A stretch of DNA of 64,000 nt from Achatina immaculata (GCA_009760885.1 CM019702.1:46137550-46201549); one strand, 5' to 3'; positions 41,735 to 53,023 are shown, counted from the first letter of the stretch. Made by a program: numbers and translations. Notes: generated by a model from the letters alone, not told the origin.

Positions 41735-42262
41735 AGGTGTGAAACAAGGATGTATACATGGGACCCAACTAGAAGATCTTGATTTTGCTGATGACATAAC
41801 TCTTATCAGTAATAATGTGAATTCCATGCAAGAAAAAACAGATAGCCTGTCTTCAATGGCTAGCAAAATAGGACTTGAAATTAACAAGGACAAAACAAAA
41901 ATAATGAAAATTCCACTTAATCAAAAGTGACACGAGTTAAAGAACAATGCAGAGATAAGACAGATGACTGAACAACAACCAGTCTCATGGGTGATCAGGA
42001 AAAGGAGATGGGCATATGTTGGTCACTTGATGAGAAGAAATGATCAGAGAATCCCAAAACAAGCTATCAGATGGAACACAACAGGCCGAAGAAAAAGGGG
42101 CAGACCGCGTGAAACTCTGAAGAGGACATTATTAAGAGAGGCCAAGTTAACAGTCATAAAATCCTTTGATGAGGTTGAAAGACTCGCCGAAGACAGGAAA
42201 AATTGGCGAACTACTTTGCGAGCCCTATGTGACGTTTAACGGCACGGGAAAGATATATGATA
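41734..42262 (+). mobile_element. Family C LINE, plus arm, with two internal deletions
   Basis: It follows the 18.7-19.6 kb element: ACAGGTGTGAAACAAGGATG (motif B), then joins directly to GGGACCCAACTAGAAGATCT. About 80 bases are missing at a TAC microhomology. It retains LEDLDFADDITLIS. After AATCAAAAGTGACACGAGTT it jumps about 330 bases to AAGAACAATGCAGAG. The last frame is open to LCDV and stop (QQPVSWVIRKRRWAYVGHLM). Confidence 0.85.
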
Positions 42263-42544
42263 AGATAAGAAGATATATATATATATATATGAGATATATC
42301 AGAGATCAGATTCACATAGGTTACATGGCGCGGTGCATGATGATGATGAGTTTATTTATTTATTATATGCCGTGCTGAGTGTTACTGACGCTCATGATTC
42401 TTTATTTTGTAAGGTCCTTGATATCTCCAATTATTCTTAGTGCACTTCTTTTCCATTATCCCTCGGTCAGCTTTATAAGATGTATTTATCCTAGTCTAGG
42501 AAGTGAAGACGCTGTCAGATGTAGTAATCAGCAACCCACTGCTC
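42263..42544. other. Unassigned sequence with short (AT)n
   Basis: (AT)n occurs at 42272-42290; nothing else recognised. Confidence 0.3.
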
Positions 42545-42890
42545 ATTGGCTGAATGGTTCATAAGAAGGATGATAAGAATGCCTTGGACGGCCAAGAAAA
42601 CAAATGAAGAGGTTCTAAGCAAGGTTGGGGAAAAGAGAGATATTATGGCAAGATTCACAATACGACAGTCCATGTTTATAGGACATGTTTTGAGAAGAGG
42701 CAAACTGGAACGTCTAGTGACAACAGGAAAACTGGAAAGAAAAAGGGACAGAGGAAGACAAAGAAACAAGATACTTGACGGAATAAAAGAGTGGCACGGA
42801 GCATGGTCCAACATACAACTTACAGAAAGAGCAAAGGATAAATGGTTGTGAAAATCAATTATGAGTAACGCCTGGTTAGCATGGGCCAGA
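42545..42890 (+). mobile_element. Family A2 LINE 3' end
   Basis: The frame opens MAEWFIRRMIRMPWTAKKTN and continues for 101 codons with FIGHVLRRGKLERLVTTGKL and RDRGRQRNKILDG. A stop stands where SIM-NAWLAWARE, the normal end, would continue. It is followed by (GA)n. Confidence 0.8.
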
Positions 42891-42895
42891 GAGAT

Positions 42896-42941
<46 letters not shown>
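42891..42941. repeat. (GA)n microsatellite
   Basis: About 45 bases of GA, starting at the 3' end of a LINE fragment. Confidence 0.95.
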
Positions 42942-42943
<2 letters not shown>

Positions 42944-42947
42944 TTGA

Positions 42948-43085
42948 CATGCTAGCGTCAGGGCTGGCGAAACATAGCTGACCAAGACCCTATCACACCT
43001 CTTCGCTGGTACTCCCAGTAAGAGGCTTAGTCTGGTTGACGAGGGAGGGATCGCTGTAGTTCCCATGGTGATGGACTCTGCTAAA
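42948..43085 (-). mobile_element. Dispersed SINE-like repeat S1, copy 1
   Basis: TGCTAGCGTCAGGGCTGGCG, CTGACCAAGACCCTATCACA, ATCGCTGTAGTTCCCATGGT and GTGATGGACTCTGCTAAAGA are the reverse complement of segments at 50045-50195. No coding capacity is visible. Confidence 0.65.
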
Positions 43086-43094
43086 GAAGTATTG

Positions 43095-44020
43095 CGCAGT
43101 CAGTCAGTCATTTGCATGTCCCTTGCGGAATTTTGCCTCCCTAACAACTCTCCTGTAGGCCTCTCGGTTATAAGCAACGTGCCCTGCTGCTGATGAATCC
43201 ATTTGCAGATTATCAACGATGTATTGCAGCCACCTTGGTCACTCCCTCTTTCTTTTTCCCATTATGTACTCTTCCAAGACGGTCTTCTCTAAATTCTCAT
43301 GACGTTTAATGTGTCCAAAATATTTAAGTTTTCTTTGTTTAATCCTCTTTGCTAGCCAACCTTCTTCAGTATTAAGTTCTTGTGGTATGGATATATTTGT
43401 TCTTTTTATGTACATGATATCTTAAGAACTCTTCTGTAGCATTTACATTCAAAGGCATTTATGTGTTTCTCAGCTGTTTTGTTAAGTGTCCAGGTCTCAC
43501 AGGCATATGTTGCGATAGGAAAGATGCATGCCCTTAAAAATCTTATTTTTGTAGTTCCATCTGTTCCTCTCCACAGCTTCTTTAGTTGTTTTACTTTTTG
43601 AAGAGCGACAGATGTCCTTTTTAAAAATTTCCCTCATTGTATCTCCATTATTACTTAGTAATGATCCAAGATATTCGAATCTCTCTAGCTCTTCCAATTT
43701 TTCCTCATTGATATATATTTCAGACAGTTTTATCAGTTGTCGTCAATTTAATTTTCTTCGCATTAAGACAGAGGTTTTGCTCTTCACTATTCTTGCGGAC
43801 TGACATAATTAGATTTTTCATTCCTTTTTTTTTTGCGTTGTGGACAGTAATACTGTTTCATCAGCATATCTAATCTCTGGTATTTCATAACCTCCAGTTG
43901 TTATGGCATCGTAATATTCTTTGTCTACATCTTCTCTAACATTCCTCATTATATTTTCAGTATACAAGTTAAATAAGTAAGGCGACAATATGCACCCCTG
44001 ACGGGCCCCTTGTTTTATGT
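43095..44020 (-). mobile_element. 5'-truncated family B LINE
   Basis: CAGTCAGTCATTTGCATGTC at the 3' side. On the minus strand it starts at motif B (RQGCILSPYLFNLYTENIMR) and reaches the YAD-E-T box (RYADETVLLS), where the second catalytic Asp is Glu. ERFEYLGSLLSNNGDTMREI and further shifted pieces follow down to the tail. It has several indels. Confidence 0.8.
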
Positions 44021-44241
44021 ACTGCACACCCCTCTTCCTCAAGGAGTGAAAAAACAAATAGCCGCCATAACCTGTTCTCCAGCCGACACGGTGCTGTGCG
44101 TCAACATCTTGACCGTATTGGCTGCAAAGAACACTAGCTCGCAGTTTTAGGGAGATTGAAGAAGAAGAAGATACTTTATCTCTATCTTTGCTTTTCTCTT
44201 CAGTTTTCCAAGAATTATCAGCTTCTTTAACGTCTGTCTCG

Positions 44242-44640
44242 TCATCATCATCATCATCATCACTTGCTTTCTCCAGAACGAAGGTTGGCGGTAATGAATC
44301 TCCATCTCTCTCGCTCCCTGGCCTTGATGGTGGTGCACTCAGCAGGGCTGTGTCCTGCCCATTGTCGTATGTTATCTTCCCTTCTACATCTCCGTCTCTC
44401 TCTTGTTCTTTTCCCTGCCACTATTCCTTCTAGTATGATCGTCAGTATATTGTTACGTCTTCTGATATAGTCAAAGTATTTTGTTTTCTTCATCGTTATC
44501 TCTGCCCTCTCAGTCGTATGAAAATTTCCATTGCCTTCTCCTAGCGGTTTTAAATAGTTTTTGCTGTTCCACAAATTTTTCTGATGTTTTTTCGTTGTTT
44601 TTTGTTGTAGTCATACATGGTATTTTTTAAAAAAAATCAT
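44242..44640 (-). mobile_element. LINE 3' end, family E, with (GAT)n tail
   Basis: The minus frame from 44574 reads YLKPLGEGNGN, KYFDYIRRRNNILTIILEGI, WAGHSPAECTTIKARERERW and ITANLRSGES. It has the layout of the other RTE-like C-termini but is a different family. It ends in ATC/GAT repeats at 44242-44265. Only this copy is present. Confidence 0.65.
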
Positions 44641-44724
44641 ATTTCTTCTATTCTGATTTCCCTCCTACATCTGAGTTTTATTCAGCCAAAACCAATTATC
44701 ACTTTAAAAAATATTAATGTGAAT

Positions 44725-44875
44725 TTCTGTTTCCTCTTCTTTCCCTATTTCTTTGTCCTCTGTGTGTGTGTGTGTGCGCGCGCGCGTGCTTACGCGCGTG
44801 TGTGTGTGTGTAATTTAGGTGTAAACAGAAATGTTACAACAGTGTGCTCATTAATTAACATGGCTTTTTTTCCTA
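44725..44875 (+). mobile_element. 3' UTR end of the GIY-YIG-type retroelement, copy 3
   Basis: CTTTCCCTATTTCTTTGTCC, an expanded GT/GC tract (44760-44812), then GTGTAAACAGAAATGTTACA and ACAGTGTGCTCATTAATTAA. This matches the last block of copy 4 reverse complemented, and copy 1 more distantly. Confidence 0.6.
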
Positions 44876-45975
44876 CTCTTATTGTAAATAGTGGTAGAAA
44901 CGTTAAAACTGATCTTATTTACCGTTACCAACCATGTTTTATCCGACTTCTCGCTGATATCACAAACTTGTTGCATTAGTTTATTAACTACAGTCATATC
45001 ATCTTTTATCCTCCCCAAAAACAGAACAAAACAAAACAAAACAAAGCTTCACACTTTGAGCTAAGCACTCGCTTTGGGGCATTATCTATTATTCCCTCAT
45101 GTAAGGCTGGATGCAGCAGTTCTATAGTTCATAGCTCCAGGCAAGTCCCTTGGCTCTCACGTCCCTGTAGAAAGCAGAAAGAAAGGAAATGGAAATGGAA
45201 TGGCTCCCACTTGACAGTAACCCTGAAGCAGTAGTCGGGTAGGTGGGTGGGGGGGGGGAAGTGGTGGTGGAAGCAAATATTCACTTGAAAGAGGAACCGC
45301 GCTTGGAGAAATTAAAAACAGAATGTTCTGGCAGTCATGCACACATATATACATTTACTTCCTCACCAGCTCCACACAATCCCGACGAGTAAGAGAGGAG
45401 AAAAGAACTGGGATTGTATTCCCTGGGGCCCAGGCTGCTGAGGGAGCCCGGCAGCCATGCTTCTTCTTCTTCTTCTTAATACCGACAAAATTCAGGTAAA
45501 CACTATAGCGTTCCAGTTACAGTCTGGATAGAAGACCAGATAGCAACTAATCCTGGGGCCCTACTACCTGGCCCTCCATTAGCCTGTATCCACATCTAGA
45601 GAGTGGGGTGGAGGGAGATGAAACCGCAACATTTCGCGAAACCTATCTGTTACCCGATACAAAAAGTGAATAAATGGGTTCATGGAACTAAACCACGGGC
45701 GGGCGAAAAGCAGATTCATAGAAGAGGTCAGTGGATCCAACAGAGACGTGATTCTCAGAAAAATGTTTCAAAGTTACTTGCGCAACAACGAAGACTAGTG
45801 AAGGAAAGACCAAGAAAAGTCAACATGGCTAGAGATATAACTATAACTGTGAGAGACAATCAAAATTTTGGGTAGATTGAAAAGGGGACTTGTATATCCT
45901 ACACAAACTGTAACAACAACAACAACAACAACCACAACAACAAATGGTAACAAAGGGTTATTCATTAAGCCTGTT
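44876..45975. other. Unassigned sequence
   Basis: A 90-codon plus-strand frame (45603-45875) is rich in K, Q and R and has no recognisable domain. An (AAC)n tract lies at 45912-45942. Confidence 0.3.
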
Positions 45976-46340
45976 CAAAACAAGATTGTGAGCAGTTTTA
46001 TTGATTAACGAGCGCACAGTTGTAACGTTTCGGTTTACACTTTTGTCATATAAAAACATGAAGAACAAGGAAAGGGGAAAGAAGAGAACATATGAATTCA
46101 CGTCTGTGATATGTAACAAATAAGAATAGAAAAAAAATAATATAAAAAAGAGCACTTGGCTGTTACTTGCAAGATGCTGCGTCCTAGAGTGCGCCTTGTG
46201 AGGTATTGCAAATGTTTAAATGAAGATTTGTGAGGTGCTGACTTGTTGGTAGTAAAAGAGGGGATGGGGAAAGGAGAGAGAGAGAGAGAGGGGGGGGGAG
46301 GAAGGGGGATAAAGTGGTTGTCAAGCCGAGAAAAGAGGGG
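45976..46340 (-). mobile_element. 3' UTR end of the GIY-YIG-type retroelement, copy 4
   Basis: AGCAGTTTTATTGATTAACG, GTTGTAACGTTTCGGTTTAC and TTTTTCTT-rich blocks are the reverse complement of the terminal block of copies 1 and 3. The upstream UTR (CAAATGTTTAAATGAAGATT, TGTGAGGTGCTGACTTG) aligns with copy 2. It is diverged by about a quarter. Confidence 0.6.
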
Positions 46341-46506
46341 TGGAATATTAAGAGTGGGTTGGGTTTTGTAATGTAGTGATATGAATCTTTACTGTAGTGA
46401 CTTTGTGTATATTTATGTATTTAGTTTTACATATACTGGTACCCAAAAACTATTCATGAACAAATTTTATATAAGTAGGAAACAACGAGGCTTTCGTATG
46501 GTTCAG

Positions 46507-46711
46507 TAAGAGAACACAGTTTTGTAGGATTAGACCTGCGAGATAGTGTAGTTCGCTGTTCTCTCGTGGCTAGGTGGCTGCTCGCCCTATCGAAATCCAT
46601 GGTTCGAATCCCAGGTAGTTCTCTTGCGATTTTTCTTTCTCTCACGTCTCACTAAAGTGCTGTGTCTACGATTTTTTTAGAGGTCTAATCCTACAAAACT
46701 GTGTTCTCTTA
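46507..46711 (+). mobile_element. 205-bp element with perfect 31-bp inverted repeats around a tRNA-like promoter
   Basis: Positions 46507-46537 and 46681-46711 are exact reverse complements (outer word TAAGAGAACACAG). Outer TA dinucleotides are consistent with a TA-type target. Inside, TGGCTAGGTGG at 46567-46577 fits the pol III A box and GGTTCGAATCC at 46601-46611 is a perfect B box. A T5 run follows at 46630-46634, a possible terminator. The strand given is that of the tRNA-like part. Confidence 0.8.
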
Positions 46712-46847
46712 ATTAAAAATTATTCATGTGTAAAGAGTAACTTGATCTTTCTAAGAAAATTATTTACAATAAAAACCATGACCAAACGGTCTTACGAAAA
46801 GCACTAAAGATCAAGACATGAATAGAGGCATATGGCGATAATTATGA

Positions 46848-47075
46848 CTGGGAATAGCAGGCGAACAGAAGGCCACCATCAGCCTCACGGGAGAACGCAG
46901 CCTCGCTCGCCCGTCAGTTAGGGCACAGGCCATGATTCACGAAGACCACGAAACCCTCACGCAGTTCGTCGTGTCTGCTAGCCTCGAGGCCGCCAGGGAA
47001 ACCTATGCGTCATCTCCTGTCAGTTTTCTCTGGGGTAAAGCGAGGATTACCAGGCGTGTGCAACAACATAAGTAA
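46848..47075 (+). CDS. Candidate 75-codon open frame, GC-rich, unknown function
   Basis: An open frame without an initiating ATG runs from just after a TGA (46845-46847) to TAA at 47073-47075. It reads ATISLTGERSLARPSVRAQA, MIHEDHETLTQFVVSASLEA and FLWGKARITRRVQQHK. Composition is clearly more GC-rich than its surroundings, and the sequence is of normal complexity with few rare residues, which is unusual among the chance frames here. An AG at 46855-46856 could be an acceptor for a 3' terminal exon. It could equally be the C-terminus of an unrecognised transposon protein. No domain is recognised. Confidence 0.35.
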   Translation: MGIAGEQKATISLTGERSLARPSVRAQAMIHEDHETLTQFVVSASLEAARETYASSPVSFLWGKARITRRVQQHK

Positions 47076-47249
47076 CAGGTATTGTTACGTTCTGTAGTAA
47101 TCTCTTAAGTGTTGTAAAATTCGATTGATCACGATTTCTTGTGGATTCTTACCGGTGTCTCTTTAGTAGAAGAAGCTCAAGATTGCAGACGTCGGTCTGT
47201 CAATTTCCTTGTTTATAGAAGTGATTTATTTTGTATTTTCGTTTAAGTA

Positions 47250-47253
47250 TTCG

Positions 47254-47288
<35 letters not shown>

Positions 47289-47297
47289 GTCTCTCTG
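47250..47297. repeat. (CT)n microsatellite
   Basis: CT run with two GT interruptions. Confidence 0.9.
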
Positions 47298-47339
47298 GGG
47301 TGTGCACTTGCTTTTCTATAATTTCTCTTAAAACTATAC

Positions 47340-47827
47340 CAGGTGTAGCAAAACTACGGCTCGCTGAGTGCGGCTTGCGGAGATACGTTGGCTGAGCTGC
47401 TTTTTTTACAAACGTTAATAGAGTGAATATACCATTTTTTGGCTCTGTAATATTTAGCGGGCATGAACAGAGAATCCGCAGTGTAAGAACGTAAGTTTAA
47501 TGTTCACGCGGAGTAAATATATCTAAGAGTTTAAATACTAATTTTATTGCCAGATTTGAATCAGGGATTAAAGAAATTCTTGGATCAGCAAGGATTACTG
47601 AGAAATGTGGTGGAGAATCAGTAATCATACAGGCCGGCGTTTACAAAGAATGAATATTATTACGTGCATGTATTTTTGGTGCATATTTAATATTAACGTT
47701 TTGTTTAAAAAATCCATGTCACAGTAAAAAAAAGTGTGTGTATAATATTTTATAATGCCCTAGCAGCTCTCTAACATCTGAAGTCTATCGTATATGGCTC
47801 CTTATAAGCAAGTTTGGCCATCCCTTC
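47340..47827. mobile_element. hAT-like MITE (CAGGTGTAGCAAAACTACGG ends)
   Basis: The left end CAGGTGTAGCAAAACTACGG and the right end AAGTTTGGCCATCCCTT have the inverted layout of hAT elements with CAGGGGTGGCCAAACT-type termini. The interior CGGCTCGCTGAGTGCGGCTT and TATGGCTCCTTATAAGCA fit that class. No transposase is present. A clear 8-bp duplication is not seen. Confidence 0.55.
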
Positions 47828-49990
47828 ATTGATACATTGCTCCTTTTTTTTAAGTGGTAAATTATACAGAAATCCATTACTAAACCTTTTTTTTTCATGT
47901 GAGAGCTCATTTCTTTTTCATGTTTTAAAAATATTTTCTTCTGTCTTTCATTTCTTACTCTATCAGCTTTTTCAGTTTCCAGTTGCTATGTAGGTGATTT
48001 AATCTTGCTTAATTTACGCTCGAATTCTTTGCTGACCTTGACCGCGATCATATGTTTGTACCGTTTATGACATTTTTGCAAGTATGACCTGTTCTTTCGG
48101 TGCATGGACAGCGATGATGTCTGTTGCCGAGTTAAGTCTCTGCCTTTTTCTATTCAGGCATCCAAACTTGCCATCAACACCACCATCACCACCAGGTTCT
48201 ACCCCCCTCCCCCACCCCCGAAAAGAATTGTGCCAGGCATTCTTCAGGCAAGTCAGTGCCTAGGCCAAGTGTCTGCCAACTTGCTCACCCACCGGTAAGA
48301 TGGGCCTCCAGTGTGTGCACGCGCGCTTCCCGCATACATGATCGCAGAAAGAAGTGGAGGGGGAGGAGGAGGAGGAGAGAGAGAGCGTGAGGAAGAGGGA
48401 AATTGATCTGGTTTTTGTGACGGAACCTTCCTACACCCTTTATCTCCTCTCTCCCCCCCCCCCCCCCCCCGCGAGACCTTGGCCTGCCTGGCATATTCCT
48501 CTTACATCAATAATAAATAAACTTCCTTTCTGATAAAGGGGACAGAGCTACAGTGTAGAGATTTGTTCGCCTGGATTCAGTTCCTGCTTGAAACGTGATT
48601 GTGTGTGACACTACATTTTTCATGTATTTGTCGCATGTAGTTATCATCACCCAGCCCTACCACTTGTCTCTGCTCTTCACACATCTTCTCCATATTGTTT
48701 CACTTATTCTAGCTGTCAGCTGTACTGTTTAATGACTGAGTTGTGGATATTGACATGGAAAATCCTGAAATCTTATTTGTGTCATTGCAGACGAATAGGA
48801 CGGTGCGTAAGTGCGCAAACTGCACATGAACTTTTCAACTCCATTTAATCGTTTACTGACTACTTTTCAAGCATAAAATTCGACAAAAACAAGGAAAGCA
48901 GAAACCATCACGACTATTTCGACAATGCCGTTGTTCTTTCCATCCTTTCACAAGCATTGTTTGCCATGGCCTCTGGAGTACCACCACCACTCTCACGAAC
49001 ATACCGCGAGCTTTGCACGTGCTCCAAACAGGCCACCGGCAGAGTCGAGCCAAGCCTGTGTGCAAAGGGGAGGCAGATGAGCCTGTTGAGTCCGATTGGT
49101 CTGGGGACTGAGTGAGTCAGACAGTCTGAAAGGCAGCGAAGTTAGTCACCCAAGAACCACAGAAGGCTGGTAACTTTGGTATCAGGGCTGTTAACAGGGA
49201 GGTGGGGTTGGGGGAGTGTGTAACTGTAGAAAAAAAGTGTGTTTGTGTGTGGGTTGGGGGGGGGGGGAGATATACGATGAACACAGGGCTTGTTTGATAG
49301 AAAGTAAGCCCATATTGATCTGTCGCGGGAAATCTGGGCAGGCATAAAGTGGAGGAGTTAAGATTGAAATGAGGTGCCAGAAGGCCAGACTCTGATTTTG
49401 GTCGCCGGTATATTGATATGAAATGCTATTTTATTAATAATGTAAAATGGCGGTATTAGTCTTAGTAGACAGTTGTTGATGTTGTGAAAAACAAGTTTGA
49501 GAGGCGGGAAGATCAGGATATTTAAGCTTTGGCACTGGATGTTGTCATGTGTCGGCCAGCACGAACGACAACAAATCAGCACCAAGTAGAACAGACGACA
49601 CTGACGTACTGATAACGATGCTACACATGGCTTTGTGACCTTTCGGTGGCATTTGCTTTGACGACGGCCCTCTCGCGTGCAGATGCCACAAACAACTGAT
49701 GCCAATAAATAGCAGGCGTTTCTTTCTGTCACGAATCTGATGATAAACGTGGTAATTTCGTGCTGTTCTCACATTTACTTGTGCTCAGGGTGGCCAGTGG
49801 GTATAATGAGCCCAGGCAGACTTTGATGACGTGTTTATAAAACATAACTGGCGGCGGGAGTAACACATCACGGCACAGAAAGTTAGGCTGTTGACCTCCC
49901 GCCTGATTTAAGAATATGCAAGATTAAAATAAGTCCTGTCTTGTTTTCTTCTTCCTTTCAGTGTTGAGCGGGGCGAATAGACCTCTTGAT
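47828..49990. other. Unassigned sequence
   Basis: Contains a poly-C run at 48452-48469, a GA-rich stretch at 48355-48400 and a poly-G run near 49256-49267. Open frames of 62-75 codons lack domain signals. No gene recognised in about 2.1 kb. Confidence 0.3.
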
Positions 49991-50245
49991 ACTTGTACGA
50001 ACTCCCTGTAACTGCGAGCTGTTGTTCTTTGCAGCCGATGCTGTAGAGACAGCTTCTTTAGCAGACTCCACCACCATGGGGGCTATGGCGATCCCCGCCC
50101 CGTTAGCCGGGCTGGGCCTGTTACTGAGGGGTAGCACGGAGAGGTGCTAGACAGGGTCTTGGTCAGGTATGGTTCGCTAACTCTGACGCTAGCATATCAG
50201 CTATGGGTCGCTGATGCCTCGTCGGACAGGTGTCTTTACCCCAGA
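49991..50245 (+). mobile_element. Dispersed SINE-like repeat S1, copy 2
   Basis: ACGAACTCCCTGTAACTGCG to TCGGACAGGTGTCTTTACCC matches 58996-59335 in the same orientation, with a shorter middle. It includes CACCACCATGGGGGCTATGG and GTCTTGGTCAGGTATGGTTC. Its class is unknown. Confidence 0.7.
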
Positions 50246-50915
50246 CCTCTTGATAGATCTCAACGATTTGCTTCATGTAAAGGAATATTTAAGGCATCTA
50301 TTACCTTCTCCATCTATCTCCTTCGTGGGCGGCCTCATCCCGTTTCCTACAATTTTTTTAGCATGAATGTTTTCTGTGCTATAATGTCTGGCGGTGGTCA
50401 GAATCAGCAAAACAAAAAGTTTATCTTAAAATAGTCCAGTGTTTGAAGATTCGTCCTGAAAAAAAAAAATACATGTCACGAAAGGTAGGGAAAAAACCCC
50501 CAACAAAACTGTGCTTTAGTTTCATTGGTTGCTTACTAAGTATGAACTCTTGGACCGCTGAAACAAAAAATAAGTGTTCACTTCATGATTTACAGTGCTT
50601 CTCTCTTTTCAGTATATACAAAAATGTAGGAAAACTGAAGAAACAGTAAAAAAAAAACAAACAAAAAACTATGTAATTCAAACTTGAAAGGTATATAGAA
50701 AGGCAAGTCATTGTATAAAACAAAGGTAAAAGTAAAAGCGTCGTTTCCATACCGTTAAGGCACATTGGGAATACGGTGTTAGGCCAGTATTTCCATGACC
50801 TTTGCCACATGAAAGTGTGATGTGGTCAGTATCACGCCTGGTCGCGTTCACTGCCCCAAATTTTTCTGGTACACATTTTTAGAGGCTGAGTGGATCCCGA
50901 GGCCTTTTTTTTTGG
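50246..50915. other. Unassigned AT-rich sequence
   Basis: No gene recognised. Confidence 0.3.
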
Positions 50916-50919
50916 TGTG

Positions 50920-51025
50920 GTGATACCATAAGGATCTCAAATGCTGGGATTTGAACGCGCCACCACTGGATTAGTAGAGCGAGCGCCTAACCACTCAACT
51001 AACCAGGGCCGCCATAGGCTAAAAT
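50920..51025 (-). mobile_element. tRNA-like SINE head
   Basis: The minus strand reads GTTGAGTGGTTAGGCGC (A-box-like, 50985-51000) and, about 30 bases on, GCGTTCAAATCCCAGC (B-box-like, 50947-50957). This is the arrangement of a tRNA-derived SINE. The 3' portion is AT-rich and was not matched elsewhere. Confidence 0.55.
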
Positions 51026-51331
51026 CTTTCTTAAAAAGTAGTAGTTTTAAACATAATGAGGAGGAGAGAGTAGTCTTAGCCTGGGACGTTAAAGACAATA
51101 TAGTTAAAACAGCTCTCCAAACTCGCTGGGTTCGGAAACTCACAGATTTCACCCGAAAAGCCATCAGCCACTAGTATTTACGTTCTCTCCCCACGCACAT
51201 TTGGAGCTGAAAATGTCAAGAGGTTCGAAAGCGTGGATGATCGAAGTCGGCCGTAATTGAATCTTTACTGGTATTATTGCGTTATAACTCAGCTGGGGAC
51301 AGGAGCGAAGGTTATTTTCGTAATGTCTACG

Positions 51332-51337
<6 letters not shown>

Positions 51338-51399
<62 letters not shown>
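51338..51399. repeat. (AT)n microsatellite
   Basis: About 62 bases of alternating AT. Confidence 0.95.
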
Positions 51400-51401
<2 letters not shown>

Positions 51402-51484
51402 TGTGCTCAGTTTCTTGATGTGATTGAGCTATACAGCTGCCGTGGAATTTGATTGATGTAGTTGTTGCTTTTTCTTCCTGTAAT

Positions 51485-51900
51485 GAAGAACTGGAGGTTT
51501 TTTTTTTCTTTCTATAAATACAGTGGAGTACTAGAAGCTTTTATTTTTAACAATGAAAAACTGGACTTTTTTAAATGGCGAAGAACTAAAAGCCATTTTT
51601 TAAAATAACGATGAAGAATTAAGTTTTTTTAAAAATAACAATGAATAATTACGTTTTTTTAAAAATAATTAAGAATTAGCTTTATAAAAAAATGCAGTGA
51701 ACTAGCTTTTCTTTGCAATGAAGAACTAGAAGCTATTGTCAGCGAAGCACTAGAAGCTGGTCATTTTTTCTTAAAATGAACATTAGACATTTTTTTCCTC
51801 CAGTGAAGAACTAACTTTTTAAACAATGAAGCATTAGCTTTTATTTTATATTCAAGAACTGGTTCCTTTTTTTCAATGAAGAACTAGAAGCTTTTTTTTA
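51485..51900. repeat. Degenerate 30-50-bp repeat (AATGAAGAACTAGAAGCTTTTT)
   Basis: AATGAAGAACT(G/A)GAAGCT followed by a T run recurs about ten times with irregular spacing, variously decayed. Confidence 0.6.
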
Positions 51901-52006
51901 AAATAAGATAACGGGAATAATGGGAACTTTATAAGTTCCCAGAGTGGAACTAAGAAGCAGGTCTGTTTGCAGGCTCCAACACTTATAAAATGATGTAGAC
52001 TGAACA

Positions 52007-52965
52007 CCCTGTGTCTGTGTGTATGTATGCATGTGTGTATGTATGTATGTTCCAACATAATTCTGGGACGCTTGGAGCAGTTTCAACCAAACTTGGTACA
52101 CCATATTACTTAGTCTGGAAATGTATAATGTGGGGGGGGGGGGGAACATCCCTATCTCCCCTAGGGATCGGGGTACGAAGGGGGTGATATATTTTACACT
52201 AAATTGAAAGATAACAAAAGAATGGTCTAAGGTAGATAATCGTGAAGTAGAGCAATGCTGGTCTAAGAGTGGCATGTCTACCCTACTATGGCAAGTCCAA
52301 ATAATTTTGATAGTCTAAATAATTTTGATGGTCTCTTTTTGTTTTAATTATATTTGTAAAAATAAATTTTAACTTTTTTCCCCCCTTATATTTATATTTT
52401 ATTGTATTATATGGTAGATTTCATTGCTCAGTGACAGTGTGCCGTTGTCTTATTTTTGTCAAATTAGCTTTATATATTAGGGAGAGAGCAAGAAGGAGAG
52501 GAAAGAGAGAGAAGAGGGTTAGAAAGAGGGAGAGAGAGGGAGAGGGAGGGAGATAGAGAGAGAGGTAGGAGAGAAGGGAAGATGGAGACAGGGAGAGAGT
52601 GAGTAAGAGGGAGAGAGAGATAGGGAGAGAGAGGAGGAGAGATAGGGTCAGAGAGAGAGAGAGAGAGAGAGAGAGAAGGAGAGATATATATTTGAGATTG
52701 TCATGTTTCTGCTACAGACAACTTTATGATGCTTGCTCAAGAGTGGGTTCACCCAAGAATTTATTTATTCTTGCTCCTAGAGGTGAAGCTAAAAATATTG
52801 TTTGTAATCAAGTTTTGAATTAAATTAAAATTATATTGAATTTGTTAAAGACTTTACTCTATAATTTGTATGCTGTATTTATACTTTTAAATATCAAGAT
52901 TCCTTTTCCTGTCTAATAGAAGATTGGGATAAATAAACCACCGGGCAACGCTGGGTAATCAGCTA

Positions 52966-52966
<1 letters not shown>
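52007..52966 (+). mobile_element. Helitron 1, internally deleted, with 3' CTAG terminus
   Basis: The 5' part has TATGTTCCAACATAATTCTGGG and CAGTTTCAACCAAACTTGGT, a block repeated at the start of Helitron 2. The 3' part keeps the end of the helicase (YDACSRVGSPKNLFILAPRG, then EAKNIVCNQVLN and stop at 52821-52823). It finishes with CCGGGCAACGCTGGGTAATC then AGCTAG, and the next base is T. That is the Helitron 3' form: a small GC hairpin about ten bases before CTRR, inserted before T. Most of the RepHel protein is deleted and a GA-rich tract occupies 52490-52690. Confidence 0.75.
52490..52690. repeat. GA-rich purine tract
   Basis: Degenerate GAGA/GGGAGA with a pure (GA)n near 52649-52676. Confidence 0.85.

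Positions 52967-53023
<57 letters not shown>

Noticed and set aside
46567..46640. Genuine tRNA gene
   Set aside because: A and B boxes are good, but no complete cloverleaf with a paired acceptor stem could be drawn, and it lies inside inverted repeats of a mobile element.
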